This document shows, in pieces, positions 57,409-64,000 of a stretch of DNA of 64,000 nucleotides; the stretch's first letter is position 1, and the number at the start of each line of letters is the position of its first letter. The DNA lies in assembly GCA_017744355.1 (NCBI GenBank), contig JAGIBK010000009.1, positions 62,001 through 126,000 on the forward strand. The letters are read 5' to 3'. The position numbers and the translations under genes were made by a program. This stretch comes from a bacterium. GTDB lineage: Bacteria > Cyanobacteriota > Sericytochromatia > S15B-MN24 > UBA4093. Below the pieces are notes generated by a model that was not told the DNA's origin, ran no database searches, and saw nothing but the letters and a program-made list of their open reading frames with translations.

Positions 57409-58680
57409 TTAAAGGGGAAGCGCCAAGCCTTCGAGCTTCGGCAGGGCGATCCGGTGCTCCTCGCTGAACTGGTAGTCCTTGAAGACATGCTCGGCGCTCG
57501 GCAGGTGATAGCGCCCCGGGGCTTCGAGGACCGTCGTCTCCTTGAGGCGGTAGACGTAGTGGCCGCAGGTGTAGACCTTGAAGGTGTTCATGTGGGTGCA
57601 GAGGCAGGTGCGCTCCCGCACGGGCTGCTTGCGTCCGGTCGCCTCGTCCACGGGCGTGGCGTTGTAAGCGTCGAGGTAGCTGCAGCGGCCCTCGGAGTCG
57701 AGCAGGTAGCCTAGCGTCTCGCAGTTCGGCTTGATGTTCGAGCCGATGGCGGGTGAGTTCTTGAGCATCCGCATGGGATAGCCGGTCGGCGACTGGGTGT
57801 TCACCTCGACATCCGCCTCTTCGGCCTTCAGATAGATCTGCTTGGCCGAGTCGGGCAGCCCGCACTCGCGGGTGATGGTGAAGCGGGTCGCCACCTGGAC
57901 GGCCGCGGCCCCCTGCTGGAGGTACGCGACGGCGTCGGTGCCCGTGAAGATGCCGCCGGCCGGAATGACCGGGATCGAGAGCCCTTCCTTGGCGAGGAAG
58001 GCGATGACCTCGGCGACGATGTCCTTGAGGTTGGCCTTGGGCCACTCGTCCAGCCCGAAGCCCAGGTGCCCGCCCGCGAGCGGCCCCTCGACCACCACGT
58101 AATCGGGCATGCGATCCACCCGCTTGGCGCGCTTGAGGAAGAGCGCGAGCGCCCGGACCGACGAGACGATGATGCCGAAGTGGACGTCGCGGAAGCGGGG
58201 ATGCTCGGCGACCAGCTCGAGCGAGCCCAGGTGAAGCCCCGCGCTCAGGGTGATGCCGTCCACCCCTGCGTCCATGGAGGCCTCCAGGCGCGTCTTGAGC
58301 GTCGCCTTGGGGGCGTTCATGGTGAGCTTCTCCATGACGTTGACGAAGACGGCGCCGGGGCCGCGCTTGGCCTCCATGGTGCCGCCCACGTGGCGCAGAG
58401 TCGCCTTACGCACCTCTTCGAGATCGAAGGCCACGTCGCGCTTGTGTTCCATCTCCCGGTGATCCCGGTAGCGCTCGGCTTTCTCGCGCAAGAAGGCGGT
58501 CTTGAAGCGCCGATCCGAGACCGAAGCCGAGAGCGCGTCGGAGATGTGGCCGATCCCGCCGAGGCGGGCCGCCTCGAGTGCCAGCTCGGCCGACGAGATG
58601 TCGACCCCCATCCCGCCGATAACGAGCGGGACGTACTCCTTCGAACCGAGCATGAGCCGGAAATCGTCCAGTTTCGACAT
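57409..58680 (-). CDS. Nitronate monooxygenase family flavoprotein
   Basis: 423 residues, FMN-binding TIM barrel of the 2-nitropropane dioxygenase family. Phosphate-binding GGIFTGTDAVAYLQQGAAAVQVATRF and the N-terminal IGGMGVDISSAELALEAARLGGIG are clear; the conserved His is in GGHLGFGLDE. About 80 extra C-terminal residues contain a Cys-rich segment (TCLCTHMN, TCGH), unlike short NMOs. These enzymes oxidise nitronates such as 3-nitropropionate, or act as enoyl reductase-like proteins. ATG 58680 with AAAGGCAGG upstream; upstream extension to 58737 rejected. Confidence 0.88.
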   Translation of the reverse strand: MSKLDDFRLMLGSKEYVPLVIGGMGVDISSAELALEAARLGGIGHISDALSASVSDRRFKTAFLREKAERYRDHREMEHKRDVAFDLEEVRKATLRHVGGTMEAKRGPGAVFVNVMEKLTMNAPKATLKTRLEASMDAGVDGITLSAGLHLGSLELVAEHPRFRDVHFGIIVSSVRALALFLKRAKRVDRMPDYVVVEGPLAGGHLGFGLDEWPKANLKDIVAEVIAFLAKEGLSIPVIPAGGIFTGTDAVAYLQQGAAAVQVATRFTITRECGLPDSAKQIYLKAEEADVEVNTQSPTGYPMRMLKNSPAIGSNIKPNCETLGYLLDSEGRCSYLDAYNATPVDEATGRKQPVRERTCLCTHMNTFKVYTCGHYVYRLKETTVLEAPGRYHLPSAEHVFKDYQFSEEHRIALPKLEGLALPL

Positions 58681-58801
58681 GTCGCCTGCCTTTCGTCCAA
58701 CGTCTGCAAAGGGGGGCTCGTGCCCCCTTTCGATCATACGGACGCCGTATCATGGCCGGGTTCCTGTTGTGTCATGACTTCGTCATCGTTTTATTGAACG
58801 C

Positions 58802-58833
58802 AAAAAAAGACCGCCCCCGGTGCGGGGGCGGTC
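58802..58833 (-). terminator. Terminator of the EF-hand lipoprotein gene
   Basis: Arms 58809-58819 and 58823-58833 (11 bp), followed on the minus strand by seven T. Confidence 0.9.
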
Positions 58834-58848
58834 CTTGGATTGAAGCGT

Positions 58849-59643
58849 TTAGAGCTTCCACCACTCGACGGTGGGAGCGGGCGCCGGGGCGTTGGGATCG
58901 GCAGCGGGCGCGGGCGCCGGAGCCGGATCGGCCGGGGCGGGAGCCGGCGCGTTGCCACCGGGGACGTAGTTCGGGTTGATGGCCTTGACCACCGTGGTCA
59001 TGTACAGGTCCTCGAACTCGGCCTGGCTGAGCTTGCCGTCGCCGGTCTTGTCGGCAGCCGAGATGTCACCGGGATCGAAGGTCGGGATCGAGACCCGGAC
59101 GTGGATCTTGTCGTAGGCGAAGCCCAGGCCGAGCTTGGCGAGCGCCTTGTCACCCAGCTCCTCGGTCGTGAGGTAGCCGTCGCCCTTGCCGAACAGGCCG
59201 CTGCCGGGCTCGCGCTGGTCGAGGCGGTTGAAGGCCGTGGCCAGGAAGGAGCGCATCCGGTTCAGGAAGGCGACCGGGGTGTCCTTGCCCGTCAGGAAGC
59301 CGCCGGCGGTGGCGTAGCGCATGAACTCGGTGCGCGAGATCTTGCCGTTGCCGGTCTTGCCGCTCTTGGTCTTGTCGGCCTTCGGGAATTCCTTGATCAG
59401 GTTGAAGTAGGGACCGGCCTCGTACTCGTCGATGTACTTGTCGCCGTTGGTGTCGATCTTGGAGAAGATCGACTCGTGGACCTGCTTGAAGCCTTCCTTG
59501 AGGGTCTTGGAAGCGAGGGCGTCGAAGCCGACCGCTTCGGTCGTCGAGAGGCCGCTCGCGCCGGGGGTCATGCCGCAGCCCGCAAGCATGGTGATTGCAG
59601 CCGAGACGGCGAGCAGGGTGGAGAGGGCCTTGGTGTGACGCAT
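58849..59643 (-). CDS. EF-hand calcium-binding lipoprotein
   Basis: 264 residues; lipobox MLAGC. Three EF-hand-like loops: DTNGDKYIDEYE (about 62-73), a longer DKTKSGKTGNGKISRTEF, and DKTGDGKLSQAEFED (about 200-214); another acidic loop (GKGDGYLTTEEL) lies between. The C-terminus is a Pro/Ala-rich tail (PAPAPAADP). It probably binds Ca2+ in the periplasm or on the surface. GGAAGGAG precedes the ATG. Three phased TTAA boxes lie 83-112 bp upstream. Confidence 0.85.
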   Translation of the reverse strand: MRHTKALSTLLAVSAAITMLAGCGMTPGASGLSTTEAVGFDALASKTLKEGFKQVHESIFSKIDTNGDKYIDEYEAGPYFNLIKEFPKADKTKSGKTGNGKISRTEFMRYATAGGFLTGKDTPVAFLNRMRSFLATAFNRLDQREPGSGLFGKGDGYLTTEELGDKALAKLGLGFAYDKIHVRVSIPTFDPGDISAADKTGDGKLSQAEFEDLYMTTVVKAINPNYVPGGNAPAPAPADPAPAPAPAADPNAPAPAPTVEWWKL

Positions 59644-59725
59644 GCCGGACGCTCCTTCCGAAGATGGACGGTGACGGGAAAGTGATGAAATCTGTAAGAA
59701 CTATCGCAGGAATGTTCGAAGATCT

Positions 59726-59755
59726 TTCTTAAGCAAAGTTTAAGACGAAGCTAAA
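59726..59755 (-). promoter_or_regulatory. Three phased 8-mer boxes upstream of the EF-hand gene
   Basis: On the minus strand TTTAGCTT, CTTAAACT and CTTAAGAA are separated by exactly 3 nt (59748-59755, 59737-59744, 59726-59733). Layout as in cyanobacterial Pho boxes; candidate activator site for the EF-hand lipoprotein gene. Confidence 0.5.
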
Positions 59756-59798
59756 ATTCGGAAACCCGGATCCGATCGCGCTCAGCGCCATCCCGCGC

Positions 59799-59804
59799 TA
59801 TAAT
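59799..59804 (+). promoter_or_regulatory. -10 box of lepA
   Basis: Consensus TATAAT; predicted start about 59811, leader about 33 nt carrying AGGAGAAGGG before the ATG at 59844. No clear -35. Confidence 0.55.
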
Positions 59805-59843
59805 GGACGCTTTGAGGCACCAAAACAGGAGAAGGGAAGCCCC

Positions 59844-61649
59844 ATGACCGTTCCGACGGATCGCATCCGGAATTTCTCGATCATCGCCCACATCGACCAC
59901 GGCAAGTCGACCCTGGCCGACCGGCTCCTGGAGTACACGGGCACGGTCGCTTCGCGCGAGATGGAAGAGCAGCTGCTCGACTCGATGGATATCGAGCGCG
60001 AGCGCGGGATCACCATCAAGGCGCAGGCCGTGCGCCTCGATTACCGCGCCAACGACGGCCAGGACTACGTCATCAACCTGATCGACACCCCGGGCCACGT
60101 GGACTTCACCTACGAGGTCTCGCGCAGCTTGGCCGCATGCGAAGGCGCGATCCTGGTGGTGGACGCCTCGCAGGGCGTCGAGGCCCAGACCCTCGCCAAC
60201 GTGTACCTGGCCCTCGAGCACGACCTCGAGATCGTGCCGGTCCTCAACAAGATCGATCTGCCGGGTGCCGAGCCCGACCGCGTCAGGAAAGAGATCGAGG
60301 ACGTGGTCGGCCTCGACGCCTCCGACGCGGTGCTCGCCTCGGCCAAGGCCGGCATCGGGATCCAGGACATCCTCGAGCAGATCGTCGCCAAGATTCCCTC
60401 CCCCAAGGGCGATTCGAACGCCCCCTTGCAGGCGCTCATCTTCGACTCGTACTACGACGCCTACCGCGGCGTGGTCGTCTTCTTCCGCGTCTTCAACGGC
60501 AAGCTCAAGGTCGGCGACACCATCCGCATGATGGCGACCGGCGCCGAGATCACCATCACCGAGCTGGGCGTCCTGCGCCCCAAGCAGACCCCCGTGCAGG
60601 AGCTCGGGATCGGCGAGGTCGGCTACCTGGCGGGTGCCATCAAGAACGTCCAGGACGCGCGGGTGGGCGACACCATCACCCTGGCGGCCAACGCAGCCAA
60701 GGAGCCCCTGCCCGGCTACAAGCAGGCCGTCCCCATGGTCTTCTGCGGCCTGTACCCGACCAGCGCCGAGGATTACCCCCAGCTGCGCGAGGCCCTCGAG
60801 AAGCTGACCCTCAACGACGCCTCGCTCCAGTGGGAGCCCGAGAGCTCGACGGCACTCGGTTTCGGCTTCCGCTGCGGCTTCTTGGGCCTGCTCCACATGG
60901 ACATCATCCAGGAGCGTCTCGAGCGCGAGTACGGCCTGACGCTGATCGCGACCGCCCCCTCGGTGGTCTACCGCGTCACCAAGACCAACGGCGAGGTGGT
61001 GATCGTCGATAACCCCACCAACCTGCCCGATCCCGTCCGGATCGAGAAGATGGAAGAGCCCTACGTCAAGGTTTCGGTCATTGCACCGTCCGATTACGTG
61101 GGAGCCATCATGGAGTTAGCGCAAGGGAAGCGTGGGGTATTCATCAACATGGAATACCTCAGCACCGACCGGACCCAGCTGACCTACGAGGTTCCGCTCG
61201 CGGAGCTCGTCTCGGACTTCTTCGACCAGCTCAAGAGCAGGACCAAGGGCTACGCGTCCATGGACTACGAGTTGGTCGGTTACCGGGAATCCAAGCTGGT
61301 CAAGCTGGACATCCTGCTTGCCGGCGAGATCGTCGACGCGCTTTCGGCCATCGTCCACCGGGACCGGGCCCAGTCCGTGGGTCGTCTGCTCGCCGAGAAG
61401 CTGCGGGAGCTCATCCCCCGTCAGATGTTCGAGGTGCCCATCCAGGCGACGATCGGTAACAAGGTCGTTGCCCGCGAGACCATCAGCGCCATCCGCAAGA
61501 ACGTGCTGGCCAAGTGCTACGGGGGCGACATCTCCCGCAAGCGCAAGCTGCTCGAGAAGCAGAAGGAAGGCAAGAAGCGGATGAAGCAGGTCGGTCGCGT
61601 GGAGATCCCCCAGGAGGCCTTCATGGCCGTCCTCAAGATCGGCGAGTAA
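59844..61649 (+). CDS. lepA: Elongation factor 4 (LepA) GTPase
   Basis: 601 residues, normal length. GTPase motifs AHIDHGKST (G1), ERGITIKAQ (G2), DTPGH (G3), NKIDLPGA (G4) and SAKAG (G5); then EF-G-like domains II, III and V and the LepA-specific C-terminal domain ([21 protein letters not shown]). It acts on ribosomes, promoting back-translocation or assisting 30S biogenesis under ionic stress. Clear Shine-Dalgarno; followed after 40 bp by the repeat-protein gene in the same direction. Confidence 0.97.
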   Translation: MTVPTDRIRNFSIIAHIDHGKSTLADRLLEYTGTVASREMEEQLLDSMDIERERGITIKAQAVRLDYRANDGQDYVINLIDTPGHVDFTYEVSRSLAACEGAILVVDASQGVEAQTLANVYLALEHDLEIVPVLNKIDLPGAEPDRVRKEIEDVVGLDASDAVLASAKAGIGIQDILEQIVAKIPSPKGDSNAPLQALIFDSYYDAYRGVVVFFRVFNGKLKVGDTIRMMATGAEITITELGVLRPKQTPVQELGIGEVGYLAGAIKNVQDARVGDTITLAANAAKEPLPGYKQAVPMVFCGLYPTSAEDYPQLREALEKLTLNDASLQWEPESSTALGFGFRCGFLGLLHMDIIQERLEREYGLTLIATAPSVVYRVTKTNGEVVIVDNPTNLPDPVRIEKMEEPYVKVSVIAPSDYVGAIMELAQGKRGVFINMEYLSTDRTQLTYEVPLAELVSDFFDQLKSRTKGYASMDYELVGYRESKLVKLDILLAGEIVDALSAIVHRDRAQSVGRLLAEKLRELIPRQMFEVPIQATIGNKVVARETISAIRKNVLAKCYGGDISRKRKLLEKQKEGKKRMKQVGRVEIPQEAFMAVLKIGE

Positions 61650-61689
61650 GTAGCCCCGGTCATCGCATCACGAAAGGCGGAATCAGAAC

Positions 61690-62712
61690 GTGGACCTGCC
61701 GTTTCTCAACAACCCCTCCGAAGGGATGCCCGCCGCTCAAGGGGGCAACTACTGGGGGGGTCAGGATCCCGCCGGCAACAGCGACGACGCGACGCTGAAC
61801 GACCTGCTCGCCCTGTACCAGACCGCCAACGATCCCATGCCGGTCGGCTTCGAGCCGCAGGGGCTCCCGTTCGAGGCGCCGGCCGCACCGGCCGAGCCTC
61901 AGGGCCTGCAATTCGAGGCCCCGGCCGCCCAGCCGGCGGCCTTCGACGCTTCCTCGCTCGATCCGTTCGCCAGCCCCTCCGTCGACTCGGAGATCAACGA
62001 TCTGATCGCCAGCTTCACCAGCGACCCGGCGTTCGAGGCGCCTGCCGACGAGCCGGTCTTCGCCGCTCCTGCTGAGCCCGTCTTCGCCGCACCTCCTGCC
62101 GAGCCGATCTTCGCAGCGCCTCCGGTGGAGCCCATCTTTGCCGCTCCGCCGGCTGAGCCCGTCTTTGCGGCACCTCCTGCCGAGCCGGTCTTCGCGGCGC
62201 CCCCCGCTGAGCCGGTCTTCGCCCCGGAGCCCGAACCGGTCTTCGCCGCGCCCCCTGCCGAGCCGGTCTTCACGGCCCCTGCCATCGAGCCGGTCTTCGC
62301 GCCGGAGCCCGCCCCTCTCGCGGCGATCCCGCAGGCACCCGTCGTGCCGGCTGCGATCGCGGTCGAAGCCGCCCCCTTCGCCCCCGTGGCGACCACGGTG
62401 GCTCCGGTCGCTCCGAGCGGCTCGGTTCGCCTGACGACCAGCGCGGATCGCCAGGAGACCCTGAGCCAGCTCGTCTCGGCGGCCAACCAGCTCACGAACG
62501 GGATCGAGCAGATCCAGTCCCAGCTCGCGACCCTCTACGAGGGCCTCGCGCACGCGGCGGCGACCCGGGCGCCGGTCACCGAGATCATCACGCTGACCGA
62601 GCAGCTCACCGCCACCAAGGGACAGGCAGGCGAGAACTCCGCGCTCTTCCAGCAAGCCCAGCTGCTCAAGGAAGCCGCGGACGCCTACATGCACATGCTC
62701 AAGAACCTGTAA
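61690..62712 (+). CDS. Pro/Ala repeat protein with helical C-terminal domain
   Basis: 340 residues, GTG start. A middle region (about 115-205) is a tandem repeat of a 9-10-residue unit EPVFAAPPA, about ten copies, clearly repeated also at DNA level. It is flanked by an acidic, disordered N-terminus and a helical C-terminal domain (about 240-340; QETLSQLVSAANQLTNGIEQIQSQL...) that may oligomerise. No signal peptide or membrane helix; cytosolic. Function unknown; the repeat could be a flexible spacer or binding array. Same strand as lepA, terminator follows. Confidence 0.75.
   Translation: MDLPFLNNPSEGMPAAQGGNYWGGQDPAGNSDDATLNDLLALYQTANDPMPVGFEPQGLPFEAPAAPAEPQGLQFEAPAAQPAAFDASSLDPFASPSVDSEINDLIASFTSDPAFEAPADEPVFAAPAEPVFAAPPAEPIFAAPPVEPIFAAPPAEPVFAAPPAEPVFAAPPAEPVFAPEPEPVFAAPPAEPVFTAPAIEPVFAPEPAPLAAIPQAPVVPAAIAVEAAPFAPVATTVAPVAPSGSVRLTTSADRQETLSQLVSAANQLTNGIEQIQSQLATLYEGLAHAAATRAPVTEIITLTEQLTATKGQAGENSALFQQAQLLKEAADAYMHMLKNL
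62035..62300 (+). repeat. Imperfect tandem repeats encoding EPVFAAPPA units
   Basis: About ten 27-30-bp units, imperfect but in frame, coding for Glu-Pro-(Val/Ile)-Phe-Ala-Ala-Pro-Pro-(Ala/Val). Such arrays change copy number by slippage. Confidence 0.8.
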
Positions 62713-62730
62713 CCAGCCCGCTTTCCACTG

Positions 62731-62759
62731 GCCCCCCGGAGCGTTCCGGGGGGCTTTTT
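62731..62759 (+). terminator. Terminator of the repeat-protein gene
   Basis: Arms 62731-62740 and 62745-62754 (10 bp) with a GCGT loop, then TTTTT. Confidence 0.92.
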
Positions 62760-62781
62760 GCTGGATCCGAATCCGCGTAGT

Positions 62782-62811
62782 TTTAATCGTCTTTTAACGA
62801 CAGTTACACCC
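62782..62811 (+). promoter_or_regulatory. Phased TTAA boxes upstream of the clostripain-family gene
   Basis: TTTAATCG, TTTAACGA and a degenerate TTACACCC begin at 62782, 62793 and 62804, i.e. every 11 bp with 3-nt spacers. They end about 75 bp before the ATG at 62887. Confidence 0.45.
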
Positions 62812-62831
62812 CATCACAACCGATAACTCCT

Positions 62832-62877
62832 GATACCAGGCACCAAGCCACTTCATACCAGGCATCACCCCACTTCG
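62832..62877 (+). repeat. Two tandem 23-nt direct repeats
   Basis: 62832-62854 and 62855-62877 share the pattern ATACCAGGCA(C/T)CA..CCACTTC (about 19 of 23 identical). They fill the space between the phased boxes and the GGAGG of the peptidase gene, i.e. the likely promoter or leader. Confidence 0.55.
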
Positions 62878-62886
62878 GAGGTCCCC

Positions 62887-64000
62887 ATGTTCAAGAAATC
62901 CGCCCTACTTCTCAGCCTTGCGACTTCGCTCATGGTGACCGGTTGCGGCGTGATGCCCGCGGGCCTCTTCGGCGGCGACGCCGGAGACATGAGCGCCCAG
63001 GGCACCAAGGGCTCCAAGGCGGGTGCCTCGGACTGGACGGTCTTCGTCTACATCGCCGGCGACAACAACCTCTCGCCCTTTGCCGCCAAGGACCTCAACG
63101 AGATGGAGGCCGGGCTGACCTCCGAGCGCGTGAAGGTCGTGGCCCTCGTCGACCAGGACCGGGACGGCGACTCGCGGATCCTCGAGATCAAGAACGATCC
63201 CAAGGGCGTGAACAACACCCTCGTCTCGCCCGTCATCGACGACGGCGGCGCGGTCATCCCCAAGAACACCAAGGAGGTCGACACCGGCTCGGCCGCGACC
63301 CTCGAGAAGTTCATCAACTGGGGCACCAAGAACTACCCCTCCAAGCGTTCGATGCTCGTCATGTGGAACCACGGCGGCGGCGCCTTCGCCGCCCCCAACC
63401 ACCTCAAGTCCTTCTGCTGGGACGATCAGAGCGGCAACAACCTCAACCTGGTCGATCTGTGGCGCGCCACCCAGAAGGTCTCGAGCAAGGCCAAGTTCGA
63501 CGTGATCGGCTTCGACACCTGCCTCTTGGGCCACGCCGAGACCGCCTACCAGCTGCGTGACGTGGCGGACTTCCTGGTCTCGTCCGAGAAGGTCGAGCCC
63601 GGCGACGGCTGGGACTACCAGGCCCTGACCGCGGCCCTCTCGAAGAACCCCGGCATGTACCCCCGCGAGTTCTCGACCAAGATCGTCGAGACCTACACCG
63701 CCTGGTACAAGAAGGCCCGCCAGGAGTCGACCCTCTCCTCGATCGACCTGCAGAAGCTCAAGGATCGCGTCGTCCCCGGCATCAACGAGCTGGCTATCAA
63801 CCTGCAGGCCGGTCTCGCCACCCCCGCCTTCAAGTCCGCGCTCTCGGGCGTGGTCGACAAGGCCGCGAGCCTCTCGGCCACCGGCAGCGGCGAAGAGGAC
63901 GCCATCGACCTGGGCCTCTTCTGCAACCTGATCCAGGAGTCGGGCCTGCCCGCCACGACCAAGGCCCTCGCCAAGGACGTGAACACCCACCTGACGCGCT
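62887..64000 (+). CDS. Clostripain-family (C11) cysteine peptidase lipoprotein, 3' end outside window
   Basis: At least 371 residues; the reading frame is open to the window end. Lipobox VTGC with Cys20. The C11 catalytic dyad is visible as His162 (WNHGGG) and Cys212 (FDTCLLG), with the preceding beta-strand DWTVFVYIAGDNNL typical of the family. Clostripain-like enzymes cleave after Arg or Lys and often autoprocess. It would be membrane-anchored and exported. GGAGG precedes the ATG. Phased TTAA boxes and tandem 23-nt repeats upstream suggest tight control. Confidence 0.88.
   Translation, partial: MFKKSALLLSLATSLMVTGCGVMPAGLFGGDAGDMSAQGTKGSKAGASDWTVFVYIAGDNNLSPFAAKDLNEMEAGLTSERVKVVALVDQDRDGDSRILEIKNDPKGVNNTLVSPVIDDGGAVIPKNTKEVDTGSAATLEKFINWGTKNYPSKRSMLVMWNHGGGAFAAPNHLKSFCWDDQSGNNLNLVDLWRATQKVSSKAKFDVIGFDTCLLGHAETAYQLRDVADFLVSSEKVEPGDGWDYQALTAALSKNPGMYPREFSTKIVETYTAWYKKARQESTLSSIDLQKLKDRVVPGINELAINLQAGLATPAFKSALSGVVDKAASLSATGSGEEDAIDLGLFCNLIQESGLPATTKALAKDVNTHLTR

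Overview
The window is GC-rich, tightly packed chromosomal DNA from a diderm (Gram-negative-type) bacterium. Evidence for an outer membrane is a nearly complete lipopolysaccharide transport set (LptA, LptC, two LptF/G-type permeases, LptD), apolipoprotein N-acyltransferase and many lipobox lipoproteins. Subtilases, Ser/Thr kinases, FHA proteins and histidine kinases with little metabolism suggest a free-living, signalling-rich organism. Cyanobacterial-type phased TTAA boxes hint at a non-photosynthetic relative of Cyanobacteriota, but this is an inference and no photosynthesis gene is present. No tRNA, rRNA, CRISPR array, prophage or intact insertion sequence was seen.

Layout. 1-8.5 kb: divergent envelope block, lptA-lptC-lnt leftwards and lptF-lptG-lptD rightwards. 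8.5-19.7 kb: one rightward run with a lipoprotein, a free-standing subtilase-type propeptide, two tandem copies of a subtilase + lipoprotein pair, then a Ser/Thr kinase, a pseudokinase-PP2C fusion and two near-identical FHA proteins. 19.7-25.7 kb: leftward genes for a serine-recombinase-like protein without its catalytic serine, MutS2, a two-component pair and a tiny exported Ala/Lys-rich protein. 25.8-34.6 kb: DUF1284, formyltransferase, ABC-F ATPase, acetyltransferase, MFS transporter, lipoprotein, QueF, CHASE histidine kinase, MazG-like pyrophosphatase. 34.6-37.2 kb: a third subtilase and an unknown protein. 37.3-43.8 kb: a probable biosynthetic cluster (FabH-like synthase, ATP-grasp, OleD-like reductase, MBL hydrolase, adenylate-forming enzyme) with an opposing flavin monooxygenase. 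43.9-53.6 kb: unknown protein, a ~1 kb gene-free stretch that looks like a large structured RNA gene, an MMPL/Coq4-like/GNAT operon, a histidine kinase overlapping a substrate-binding lipoprotein, and small lipoproteins. 53.8-64 kb: M16 peptidase, guanylate kinase, nitronate monooxygenase, EF-hand lipoprotein, LepA, a Pro/Ala repeat protein and a clostripain-family peptidase cut by the window end.

Most interesting non-coding signals: (1) a ~750-nt leftward transcript candidate at 44763-45518 with its own promoter, many GNRA-capped hairpins, a long-range helix and an intrinsic terminator; (2) a two-copy ~80-nt stem-loop element (34175-34254 and 56688-56764) whose stems differ by compensatory changes while the unpaired linkers are conserved, each copy directly upstream of a nucleotide-metabolism gene; (3) extended -10 boxes (TGnTAnnAT) lying 6-9 nt before start codons of several genes, implying leaderless mRNAs; (4) 8-mer TTAA boxes phased every 11 bp upstream of three genes, resembling Pho boxes.
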